64,000 nt of DNA from Camarhynchus parvulus (lineage: Eukaryota; Chordata; Aves; Passeriformes; Thraupidae). The notes beneath the pieces are model-generated. The model did not search any database. It was not told the DNA's origin and saw only the letters and a list, made by a program, of their open reading frames with translations. Positions 51,080-63,200 of this stretch are shown here, in pieces. A program made the position numbers and the translations under genes. Every line of letters starts with the position of its first letter. Position 1 is the first letter of the stretch. Where the stretch lies: positions 20,507,733 to 20,571,732 of the forward strand of contig NC_044574.1 of assembly GCF_901933205.1 (NCBI RefSeq), read 5' to 3'.

Positions 51080-51330
51080 AACCTGATTATGCTCTGTAGC
51101 CTATTTTATCAGGCTTAATTATCTGTTTGTGTTACATTTTGCACAGTTTTTATTCAGGAAAGCAGGATTTTCAATTGGCTTTTGACACAAAATAACCTTT
51201 CTTTAAACTGTGAAAATCTGGGCCGACAATTGTTTCTGGATAAAAGGTATCACTTCTTGACTATTGTCTAGAGCAATTTTATTTTAGCAAGCACAAGCAA
51301 GTGAGCAGTATATAAACTAATTAACCTCAT
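51080..51330. promoter_or_regulatory. Candidate conserved non-coding element
   Basis: The patch holds CTGATTATG, GGCTTAATTATC, CAATTGGC, GGCCGACAATTGTTTC and AACTAATTAACC. ACAATTGT at 51226-51233 is a palindromic SOX-type dimer site beside one of the few CpGs in the area. Conservation is a guess from composition. Confidence 0.35.
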
Positions 51331-54300
51331 AAGAAGTGTGGGCAGAGTTCAATATCATGAATGTCCATCAGCTTTTCCTTTTTACTCTTAGAAGAATGAT
51401 CATTTTCCTCTGGTTTCCAGCCCTGTATTGTCAGAATGGTAGAAGCACACAGGGAGCAAAGATAACTCAAGCAGTCTCAGCTTTCACCTCCAAGAAGGGA
51501 ATTAGCATGTAGCCAGTTGTACAGGCATAATTTTAGCTGGTGAAATATGGATATTGTAAAGTTTGGCATCTCACGTAGCTGCATAGTGCTACAATCAGTA
51601 GGAAGTAGGTATATGTGGGTACACTTTCAATCAGCCTGAGTTGTTTTTTTCTAATATTCAGGATGAAACCTATTTTGGTGTCTCTGAGAGTCTACAGAGA
51701 GGCTTAATCTCAGAGGAATTTTATGTGTTCAATCTCAAAATCTTTCTGCATTTAGTGTCAGTTAACATGGAACACTTTTAAGCAGAAATGTCTCATCACA
51801 CTTGGTTTGTTTTAGCATACATCTAATGATAGAAGACAATTTGTTGTAGAAATTCTTCAATATCTCCCATTTCACTGAAGATGGGAGACCTGTTTTTCAG
51901 AGCAAATATTTTTTTTTTCTTAACAGCTACAAACTGCCTCCTGGCCAAAGTGTTTGAAAGAGATATTAATTTTCATCACTATTTATATGGGACAGTTATA
52001 GATATATATATGTTTCAGTGCACTTTTGTCCAAAAATGCATTGAATTTAAACATGCTGCAATTAATAAAAAAAATTGCAGGTTACATTTTTGATGCTTAA
52101 ATATTCGAATATTATTAAAATTTCTTATTAAATTTACATTTTATGTTGATTTTGAATATAGATACCACATCTGTTTTTATACAAGTATTTAATGACTGTG
52201 AAATATTAATATATTGACATGGTTAGTGGGTAAAGTTTTTCAACAAATTGGAGAAAAGACATGGAGGTAAAATTCAATACTATTGTGAAACCATTGATTG
52301 TATATGCAGTGCTGGTAGTGACACAAGGATACATGAGCTTTGTCCTGAGAAACTTACATTATATAGAGAAAACTAGACAAGCTGTGAGAGATTCAGTGTT
52401 TTTCTTGTTGCCTTTATCCTGCTTCCATCCCTCATTTTGAAATACTCCCCATGGATGGCATTAAAAAGTTGTGAATTAAAGCTCCAGGGAGCCTGAAAGA
52501 AGCAGCTATAGGCAGTGTTGTGGAATAAAAAGGGTAGATTTCCTGATGTAATTAGTCAGGTGTTTCCTATGCATGATAAAGAGTTCATAGTGCAAAGAAG
52601 ATGGTGAAAGAAGAATGAAAATTGTACAGTTACATGTGGCTGTAAAATTGATGTCATGTCGCGACACCATGTCATTCTCACATTCTCAGCTTCTTTTTCA
52701 GATGCTTAAAAGTATGTGAATTCTGAGGATCTTGCAGAGATAAGGAGTTGATAATTGCTGGTTACCTGTTGAGTTTGGTTTTTGGTCTTTCAGGGAAGAT
52801 CAGTTTGAATATTTTTATTAATCTGACTATAGCTCTTGAGCAAAGCTTGTGCCTTTCTCATGTACAAACATTGGATCATCCCTAAAGTATTTGAATGAAT
52901 GCAGGGAGCTAAACCTAATAAAATCTCTAGTTGCAGCCTCTAGTTTTCCTCTATTTTTTTTACATTGATGATGTTGATTTCTGGCATTAATATTGAAATA
53001 ATGAAAAGGTAAAGACATAGGGGCAGTACTAATAAAGTGTTTTTAAATTTTTAATCTCCCATTTAAAATTTAAAAGTAAATTTATTTTTCAAATATAGCA
53101 TTAGATTTTAAATATGACACAATTTCATTTTGTACTGTGTTGTGGAGCACTTCTGTGCAGCCTTCTGCACTTTGCTTTTAATCATTCTCACTGAAATTAG
53201 AACTGTCAGTGAGCAGCACCAGACAGATTTTGATTTCACTTGAAAAGTTATTTTGGATAGATAACTTTTGAAAAATATATACTATTTTTATACATCTTTA
53301 GGGTGATTTTTTCATATTAATTTTTTTGTACTTTTGGTTGAGTTTGTGGCTTATTTTAATACATGTCAATGTAAAAAGAGCTTTCAGAAAAATAGGATTT
53401 ATAACTATGGGAGGTCAGACAGTAATGTCAGAATCTCTGCTTTACAGAATTCATTACTGTAGGTAATGATAGAAGATGATACATTAGCAAGTCTTGAAAC
53501 AAGGCAGAAGATTTTTGAACTGCCATTTAGTCCATTAACTTTCTAGAATCCCCTTGATAATTTTTTTAGATTTCTGCTTATATATAATACATGCATACAA
53601 CAGGACATATTTCTGTCTTATTGCCTACTTCAGTAGAGGCTGCAATTGTACCATGAGCTCCATTAATTTCAAATGAATTATCTGTTTACTACATAGAACT
53701 GGGAAGTGGGAATTGGGGAACTTGTTTATGACACTGGCCTACTATCCTGGCATGAAAGAAGCCACCTTAGATCTCTGTGCCTTGACTGTCTGGTGTATTA
53801 AATACATGTAGGACAGCTTACATTACAGTACATGGTAAGAACTGCTTAAGTAAATTCTATCCACAATACATGAGTGTCAATGGGAATTTGCTGATTTATG
53901 CCCTACCATAAAATTCAGGGAAACTCTTCACCTCCACATGCGCAGTGTTTTTATATGTTGAAGTTAAAAAATTAGAATCATGAGGTCTGGCATAATGATT
54001 TCAGCTTTGCCATTATCATAATAATAATTTTTTCTCCTATTAATATGATGAGAAAAAAAAAGCAGAGAATTATCCTTAAAATATAACCATTTCATTTTTT
54101 GCATAATTCATTGGAAGCATACTAAAACATTTCTCTTATAGTGCACCAACTCCACTGGATTTGTGGTGTTCTGGTCATGTTGAACTGCACCAGGAGAGAC
54201 TTATAATGACTATTATAGTTCATGTAGGAAATAATGTTGAATTTTCAAAAATCTTTCCTATTACTTCAGTGATTAACTCTTTGAAACAATATGACCCTTA

Positions 54301-54620
54301 AGTGTAACTACCAGACAGATGAACAGATGGTTATCCACATCTTGCAATAACCAGAGTGCATTCAGCCAGGTGTCAGGTAGGAAGATTCTAGACATCTGTA
54401 TCATCTCTCTGGCTTATTCATCTGTCTCTCAGGGCCTGTAGAGATGCACTAGCTGCTTCCCTGCATGCCATAACCAGGAAAGACAAGGCAATTGGAATTC
54501 TTGTCCCCAGACATGGATATCAATGGATGGAACGAAACTGGATTCATAACTCACTGTGTGAACTTCATGATTTTTTGCACACCAACAGACTTTATGTTGC
54601 ACATATCTATACCTCACTAC

Positions 54621-54650
54621 ATATTCAAACTTTCATAATATTCAAACTTT
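54621..54650. repeat. 13-base direct repeat, 17-base period
   Basis: ATATTCAAACTTT occurs at 54621-54633 and 54638-54650. Confidence 0.8.
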
Positions 54651-56059
54651 GCAGTACTGCATTTGAGGACAGAATATAAATATGGCAAATCTCTATTTTT
54701 AGGAAAAAGTAGAGTGAATAATGTTACCTGAAGAAGTACCACTATTCAAAAAATGGAAGATTAAATTATCACTAGATCTTTTGATTCTTAGCTCTGCAAT
54801 CCATTGAAATTCTGCTGAAGAGATTTGTACTTTGTGTGGATGGAATGGTTGCCAATCATTCTTCCCTCATCTATTATCTTATTCAAATTAATACTGGTAA
54901 GCTTGAAAAATCATAAGTAGCTTTAGCCACTCTGTAATCTGCTTTTAATAGAAATAGGAATGGAATATAGTCCATATGGTAACCTGGATGATCTATCTTG
55001 AATTATTTCTGGGATAAGATCAAATACATACCTGAGTTTTGGTTACATACCCGATCTCAAATTATTTTCATTAAAAAATAAAATCTCCTTTAAATACACT
55101 TAGGCTGAGGCCATCTGTTAATTTCATAAACCCTAGAGCCTCATCCTAAGTTTTTATACTGAATAAACCATTCCACACTACTTACCATGGAGGTCATAAC
55201 ATCAGAGGAGAAAATTGTGAGATGAGTTTGGAGTGCAGCATACTGGAGTGAAAGGATGAACAGCATTTGACTTTAAAAAGACTTCTGACTCAAGGAAGTA
55301 AAAGGAAAATGCAAGTCAGTGACTTCAGGAGGGTTTGAATCAGGATTTAATGTGGTAAATTGTCTGATGTTATATATGACTAGGTGAGGATAAACAGTAT
55401 GTTACTCCATAGAAAAGACTTCCAAAGAATGGTATCAATCTACTATAGAATAATAAAATACTTTGTCTTTTTACTAAGTGATGGATTTCTGTTAATTGAA
55501 AGTGTAGGTGATTTCAGAGAGAGAGAGAAAAAGGGGATTTTTAAAAAATATCTAATATTAACCCCCTCTTTGGGTTTCAGACTTGTGTTTAAAACAATAG
55601 TCCTATGTTCCTGTTTCTGAACTAGTCATTAAGAAGAATATACAGCAGAGAAATCATAATTTTGACTTCCCTTTATAATTATGGATCCATATCTGTATTA
55701 CACTGTCAAGAGACTACTACAGCTGCTTGAAAAGAAGCCTTGCTTCAGCAGTGGGAAGGCTGCACATCATGTATTAAAGCTAACAGCAAGCATGCAAACC
55801 TTAAAATTATTTATCACCAAGGTGGTGTTGGGGCACTTCTAAACCAGAGGGTTCCAATCAAGCTGTGTGAAGTCTGCAGTGATACAAAGGAACATTTTTC
55901 TGATTGTCAGAAGGTGCTATGGGCTCAAAGTTTGCATTTGTATTTCAATGGCAATATGAAATGCTGTGAAAATACAGAATCTTAACATGTATAAAAATTT
56001 CTCATATTCTTTTTTATCTTGTAGACTCCAGCCAGTTTAAAATGCAAGAAATAATTACA

Positions 56060-56275
56060 TTTCCTTAAACTGTTTTATTAAAGGTTGATTGATTTCCCAG
56101 AGATATTGCTACCTGTCACTGAGAGCTGTTGCTGTGACAATTGTTTATTGTGGTGTAACAATAGCATCACATTCCTTGGAGTAATATGTGAGAATTGGAT
56201 AACATAATGGACTTCCAGGGCCTTTGTGAAACACCATTTTTTCCTTTTGCTGATTTTGTATTAAATAAGAACCAG
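56060..56275. promoter_or_regulatory. Candidate enhancer with SOX-type motif cluster
   Basis: Within 30 bases there is ACAATTGT (56137-56144, palindromic), TTATTGTGG (a SOX core overlapping the RUNX-like TGTGGT) and AACAATAG (56157-56164). TTGATTGATTTCC lies upstream and CACATTCCTTGG (a TEAD-like CATTCC core) downstream. The patch is low in homopolymers. SOX and RUNX assignments come from consensus motifs only. Confidence 0.4.
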
Positions 56276-57928
56276 CCTGTGTTTGTGGGTTAATATATGC
56301 ATACCATTTGGAATGTACTTAGTGACATTATGTAATTCACAGATGTTTTATTATTCATAGTACTGTGCATTCATAGCTCTCTGTAGTCACTATTGTGCAA
56401 AAAATCTAATGAGGGAGAGAGAGTCTGTGTGTGTTTTGCTGCTTCTTTAGTCTTTTTAAATTCTCATTCACAAACAGAGGGATGTGGTACCCTTTCCTGC
56501 ATTTTGACTTATAGCATGGAAAGGATTAAAAATACGGATTTCTCATAATTTGTGCATGTTTATTTCCCATCATAAAAATACAGGACACAAAATATCCCAA
56601 GATCTTATCTTTCCACTGTAATTGTATTGTACTGTAATATATCCCTTTGAGAGGAGGTGGTTAGTCTAAGTATTAGATAAGGATTTTATGTACACTTTTC
56701 ATAGGCATAAATGAAATCCCACTGTTACAGACAGAAGCGAACTAAAGAAAAATGAGAAAGATCCTCGGTTTCTGTTGTTGTTATCTTAGATCATATTAGA
56801 AATGCTTTCTCCAGCTGGTTTACCAATTCACTTTCCTTGATTTCATCATCTGATCAGTGCCAGACCACTAGCTGATGAAAGACAAAGTCCTTGTTACTGA
56901 TTGCAGTGGCATTAATCATTTTCTATTAATAAAAACCCATAATGTCTCAGTGCAGTAGTTCTGAAGAACTAATAAATCATAAGAATTAAATGATCTTCAA
57001 AAATCCTTACTGGAATCAGAATTTTTATTTAGAATTTTGATACCCCTTTTTTAAAACCTCTTTCTTTGTTTTCTTATGAGTTTTCTCTTTTTTTTTTTTC
57101 CCTGTGACTAATGTATTCTTTGTGACATATTTTTGAATGAGCTTTTATCTTTATCCCTGCTTGGCTGGACTTTTTGGACTGTGCAACCATAAACCCTTAA
57201 ATTGTTTTTTTCTATCACTATATTTATCATTATTTTATTGCATGTTATAATATCCTTTTAGTCATTACAATTAAATGTAGTAATTCACTTGGTAAAAAAT
57301 TATTCTTACTTAAAGATTCTGTTCTTTAGATTTAGTTTGTGTGTTTTTTACATACAGTGGCAAGTTCTTTGGATTGTGTTTTTTTCCTTTTTTTCCTCTT
57401 TCTCCATGTAGAATTATTCTTCCCTGGGAATGCTTTTGCTGAAAATTGAATGTCTCTGTGCTTATATTCCCTGGTGTACAGGTCTGTCATCTCTGACTAC
57501 CTGACTTTGTGGAAAAGAAAGATGTAGTCCTGTGTAGTTGAACCTATCTCTCACTAATATCTTGCAGGAAAAACAAACCAATTTGCAATGTTCCAGCTTT
57601 CTTTGTTGGGCTAGTGATAGCCTTGCCTTCACAGAGTCTGGGATCAGTATTAGGGAAGTAAATACCTTGAATAAAAAAAATCTGACACTTTTGTAAATGC
57701 AATACTTTTCCACTTAAAGTGTTTTGAAACTATGCTTTCAATTTATTTAATATTCAGTCATTCACTTTGAAGTTCTATTCATTTATATACCACTGCAGTA
57801 AATACACATGTAAAGCCCTTTAGAGCAAAACATAAACTTCAGACAAAATGCTGATAAGGAGAGTGCTGACAAACCCCAGGAACACAAAGACTAATGTAAA
57901 ATCTGAGGCAGAGCTGGAAAAGTTCTGC

Positions 57929-57964
57929 CTATCACATTTAAGAGTTCTATCACATTTAAGAGTT
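57929..57964. repeat. Perfect 18-base tandem duplication
   Basis: CTATCACATTTAAGAGTT is repeated head to tail without a gap (57929-57946 and 57947-57964) with no differences. Confidence 0.9.
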
Positions 57965-58267
57965 AGTATAAGAAGCCATTAGGAAAGTGATTTTTTTTAA
58001 TCACCCATGTTCAGTGATTTTTATTAATGTGAAATATGCTCCTGAAAACATCCTTCATTCTGTGCTACTATTCTGGCTTCCCATGACTGTGTTAATGATT
58101 GGAAAGCTGCACTCTTCATTCTGGATGAAGTTACAATATTCCAACTTGGTTTTCAGAGCTGTGTCATCTTTGTAGTATTTCCTAATACAACTATGATAAT
58201 GGGATGGTTGGGTCCAAAGCCCCACTTTGAAGTCTAGCAGTGGTTCATGTTTAAAATTTTTAGGACA

Positions 58268-58294
58268 GAACTTGCTGAACTTGCTGTTCTTGCT
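58268..58294. repeat. Three 9-base tandem units
   Basis: GAACTTGCT, GAACTTGCT and GTTCTTGCT follow one another directly. Confidence 0.75.
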
Positions 58295-59264
58295 GCATAG
58301 AAGGGGCAGAAAACATAAAGCATTCACTGTTCATTTTGATTTGACTTGCAAAATTTATGGAATGTCATATGAATGACGTTTTGGCAAAATAGCTTATATA
58401 AGGTCCCCCAAATGGTGAAAAGGGCCTTTTTTGGGGCTCCAGTGGATATCTCAGAACTCTTCCTGAAAGCAGGCAATGCAATTAATTCTAGTTATTTGAT
58501 CTGCTTTAGTTTTTGTTGCCTTTGTGAAGAGTAATGGATTAAGGTTTTTAATGGTTTAATAGCTAAACTTGAGAAGCAACTGGAAATATTTGATTAATTT
58601 CTATTATACACAAGAAAATATTGTCTTTTCTTTGTGGACACTGGTATTTTCTAGCTGTTTAGCTCACTCCTCCTCATGTCAGAGTTGGAAACTGGACGTT
58701 GCTAATCTTACTCAGGCAGATTGATACTATCTTCACACTGTACAAGGGCACCAAGTAAATTTCCAATCATGGAAATCATATTATCATACACAGGAGCAAC
58801 ACAGGAGTTGGATTCTGTCTCTGGTTCTTTGTCAGCATGATAGCAATTTCCAGATTTAGATCTGATGAATATAAATGGACAAGAGTATGTATTCTACACA
58901 ATGTATAAAGCAAAATGCTCAGGGCAAACTAGCTGCTGTTTGGTTTTATGTGGAAGAAAATATAAAAAGCAGCAGTTAGCTTCTGCCTGTGTTTGTCCCT
59001 CTAGAGTTTCTTCTTCATTCTCTAAGATCACCTATTGGAGACAGTCTGGGATTTTTCTGTTTCAGATTTTTGGTTTTATATATGTAGAGAACACTGCAAG
59101 GAGGGAATACAAAGAGAAGGATGAGACAGCTGATATCTTGAAACAGGACTGCTCACTGTAATGCCAAAGATAGGTGGAAAAATACAAATAGTGAACAAAG
59201 CTCAACACAGAGTCCTCTAAAAGGAATATTTTTTGTATTTGTAACTAGGTTCCAGCTACAGAAC

Positions 59265-60255
59265 CGCAGAATCACAGAATAGTTAGGGTTGTGAGTGACC
59301 TCTGGAGATCACAGAGTCACTTAGAGCAGGCTTCACAGGAACTCATCCAGGTAGGTTTTGAATATCTCCAGAGAGGGAGATTCCATGATCTCCCTGGGCA
59401 GCTTGTTCCAGTGCTCTGCCAGGAGCAGAGCCAGGAGTGTAAAGCAGGACTTCCTCCTGTTAAGATGGAACAACTTGTGTTTCATTTTATGACCACTGCT
59501 TCTTGTCCTTTCACTGGCACCAATGAAAAGAGTCTGGCACCATCCTCTTGATACACTATTTAAAAATATTTGTATTTATTGATGAGGTCCCCTCTCAGTC
59601 TTCTCTAGACTAAACAGGCACAGTGCCTGCTGTCTATCCTCTTAGGAGAGATGCTCCAGACCCCTCATCATCTTTGTGGCATCTGCTGGACCCTTGCCAG
59701 TAACAATTCGTCTTTCCTGGACTGTGGAGATCAGAATTGAGGCCAATACTTCAGATGTAGCCTGTAGGACAGAGTAGAGTGGGAGGATAATACCCCTAGG
59801 CTTGCTGGCCACACTCTTCCTGATGTACCTCAGGATTGGCTCTCCTGGCTGCAGTGGCATTGCCAGCTCACAGTGACCTTGTCATCCACCAAGACTCTTG
59901 GGTTCTTCTCTGCAGACCTGTTCTTTAATAGAAGTCCCCTAACCTATGCTGGCACTTGGGATTATTCATCCCCAGGTTCAGGACCCTATGCTTGCTTTTG
60001 TTGCACTTCAGTAGGTTTCTCCCCAGCCAACCCTCCAGCCTTTCAAGGTCCTGCTGAAGAGCAGCACAGCCTCCAGGTGTATCAGCTACTCCCCCCTGCT
60101 TAGGCTACACTCTATTTAGTCCAGGTTGCTGACAAACAAGCTGAATAAGGCTGGACATAGTACTGATCCCTGGGGAACAACGCTGGTTATGGGTCTCCAG
60201 ATGGATTCTATTTCACTAATCATGACTCTCTGAGCTCTGCCATTCAACCAATAAT
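59265..60255 (-). mobile_element. 5'-truncated CR1 LINE with 3' end of ORF2 and 3' UTR
   Basis: CR1 is the main non-LTR retrotransposon of birds. On the minus strand the block starts near 60255 in the part of ORF2 just after the palm (TGGTTGAATGGCAGAGCTCAG, then CCCCAGGGATCAGTAC, the PQGS box). It passes the CR1-typical RKSVASKPRGIILPLYS and ATKMMRGLEHLS (59642-59860) and CTGCCCAGGGAGATCATGGA. It ends at the diagnostic ATTCTGTGATTCTG tail near 59265. Frameshifts and stops interrupt the frame throughout, so it cannot encode a working enzyme. The short frames on both strands are fragments of it. Truncation at the 5' side is typical of incomplete reverse transcription. Confidence 0.95.
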
Positions 60256-63200
60256 ACCATTTAATTGGAGGAGGCTTAAAGAAAGTTACCTGGTTTGAAA
60301 CAAATAATTAGATCCTTCATATAAATATTCCATTCACTTGCATGTTTGAGAGGGGAAGCTGGAAAGACCTTCTTCTCTGTGCAAAACCAATCAAAACACA
60401 ATGAAGATTTAAAAACTAAGCATAAAAGATTTTATTCATTTTCATATAACATAATTTTTAATATGTGTTAAATTAAAAATCCAAGACAGTAAATGCCCTG
60501 AAGTGAGCACAAAGCTAGAATTCCTTGACTGCTCTTCACTGTTGATACACATTGCAGGAGGACAATTTTGTTGTACTCCCAGCTAAGGCGCTGGGAAGAA
60601 GCCCAATACTTCAGTAGAATGAATGAGAGATTGCTACCTTTTGGTATAATACATTTATCCTAATATAGCAACAGAAGCTTTAAGTAAATTATTTGTTTAG
60701 AGAGATGTTTGGGGAGATAAAATATTCTATAGATTTATGACTTGCCTAATGGTCTCTTTTCAATTACTTAGTGTCCTTATTTGTCTGAGGCTAGAAACAC
60801 TATTCTCTTCACTGTACTGCCAAGGCAGGCAATCTCTAATGTGTTCATATTTTTAATCCTGAACTAATTCTTGTCCTAAATCCTTATAAGGGCTTCATCC
60901 TCTTAATATGAGAAGTTTTCCTCTTTGGGGAGTTCCTGTCTCAATAGAGCAGTTGAATCTATTTTGTAAGAACTATCTAAGAACTGTTTGTTTTTGCTTC
61001 TCCAAAAGGGCTAGGATATTTCTAAAGGTTCAGAGAACTACTAGGTATCTAGTATGGTTGTATCCCAGAGCTGCTGCTTTAGGTTTTTGGTGGCCTTTTT
61101 CCCCTCCTTGGGGCTGGTTTTGATGAAGATTGATGAAGGTCTGCTGAAGCTCTTCAGGAAAGAACTGCAAACCCAACCAAATTCTAACAAAGTCATAACT
61201 GTCGTGGAATATGTATTTGGTTAAAATAAGACAGCCATATGGTGTTCAATCAAGGTACATAATTAAAATCTGCTTTTATTAATATTGTATTTATTATCAT
61301 ACTATTATTTAAGTATTATCAATAATACTATAATTTCTATGTTTGTCAGACTAGTACATATAGTAGCAGAATGTAACTTAAAGGTTTTCTTACTGTTTTT
61401 CATGTCTTTTGGGGCATGAATTCCAGCCTATAAATCTAAATGTATTACACACAGTGTGATGTGTGAGGGATAAGGGGATGAAGCCCCTTTAGTGTACACC
61501 TAGATATGAGTAGAAGAAAACAGCAGAAAAGAACTAAGGAGGACTTGATTTACATGAACTAGGTGTAAGAAAATTAAAACTCATTGATACAAATTCTGCA
61601 AATATTTCATACTTAATTCTGCCAGTGTTATATTTGTCTGTGATTTCTACCCACAAGACAAAGGTAAAGCAGCTGTTCTAATTGTTATGAATAATTTAGC
61701 TTTTTTTTTCAAAAGCACTGATATTTGTTCTTTAGGGAAAAAAAAAGGAAAAAATGTACTTTAAAAGAAATGGTAAGCAGAATACTTTCATAGCCCTTAT
61801 GATGAAATATTGTCTGTTTGTTGCCTATATGACAGCTCTGGCAATATTATAAATCTTTCTAACCTTCCTCTTCCAACTTAGCTATACTTGTGAGGATTGT
61901 TGAGGGCATCTTAAGCATAAAGAAAACAAAGATGCTAAGATATAAAACAAATATGACAACTAGCATTTTTAACCTGTGTGGATTTGGAAAGGATTTATAC
62001 TGTAAATCAAATGGTAATTTCTTTGTGCCTCTCTGGTGTTTAAGAAATTCACCTATTTTTTTTTCTCAGTGCCAAGATTGTTCTATTCTGTTTCTTAACT
62101 TTTATGTTCTAGAAATGCATCGATAAGTTGGTTATCTAAGAAATTAAAAATATTCTCCATGTTGGCACATATAGGTTCTCAAAGTATTTAGCAATTAGAT
62201 CTATGTGCTGGTGTAGCAATGCAGAAGAATCTCAGTCTCATGACTTTCATTATGGAGCATCAGAGAAAGCTATGGAAACAGCATATAAGCTCCTGGCATC
62301 CAACACAGTCACTCTTTCTTTGCATTTAAATGCAGTCATACTGGTGGGCCTGTAAGGATGCTTAAGTCATCCTTTATGACTTGATGCTGGAATTATAGAA
62401 ATTAGAAGTAGAAAAAAGAAAAAAAAAAGGAATTTTTTGGTCGTAGGAGACAAAGAAGTCTTTAAATAGATACAGGAACAAAGTGAAATAGAACTTGAAG
62501 AAAGAAACTATCCTCCACATCTCCATGATGAGGCAAAACAAAGAAATAAATGCACCAATAAATAAGTTAATAAAGGTGTATAATGTGACCCAAAAAAAGT
62601 ATTTTTCTCATATAGTATTTAAATGACTTTGCAAAGGAAAAAAGTCACATCAGCTGGTAATGAAATGGGACAAGGGCAGTCCTGCTGTCAGAGCACAGTA
62701 TCGTCCCCTTTCAGTTTTTAGTTTATTGCTTGCTGTTCAGGATTTGTTTACTTTGGATTTTAAAATTAAATTAATGAGTAACAGTAAATGATTAGGTGTT
62801 ATTTTTGGTCAGAATAATAAAAATGAAGTATGAAACAGCTCCCTATATGATGATGCAAGCACAAACCAAGGAACAGAAAAAGGCTTCAAAGGGTCTGTAA
62901 GTCATGGAGCAAAGGAAGTAGTGTATTTGTTGATGCTTCTCCTTAGCCCACAGAAACTCTTCTGTATATATACCTCATAACTAGGGCTTCATGTGCCTGC
63001 GGGGAGGGTACACAGCCAGGGAGCAGCCTTTATGCACAGCATGCTATCCTAGCAACCTGATAGATTTCCAGCAGAAATTTGTGTGGGAGTTAATGCTGAT
63101 TTTGCAGAGTTAACCCATTTTTGGAGAGAGAACTATGCACAGCTGTTATGGACTAGTCAGTATAGTTTGCCTTCTGAAATCTATAGGAGAGAAGAACTTC

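Larger units (their letters stand above)
45451..59264. other. AT-rich intron, no gene seen
   Basis: Open frames stay below about 100 codons without recognisable domains. It contains a TG/TA dinucleotide tract (47781-47834), two hairpins built on ATCAAT (48363-48442), candidate regulatory patches (51080-51330 and 56060-56275), a CpG palindrome TGTCGCGACA (52657-52666) and three short tandem duplications (54621, 57929 and 58268). The purine-rich stretch 46900-47560 resembles decayed transposon DNA but could not be assigned. Confidence 0.55.
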
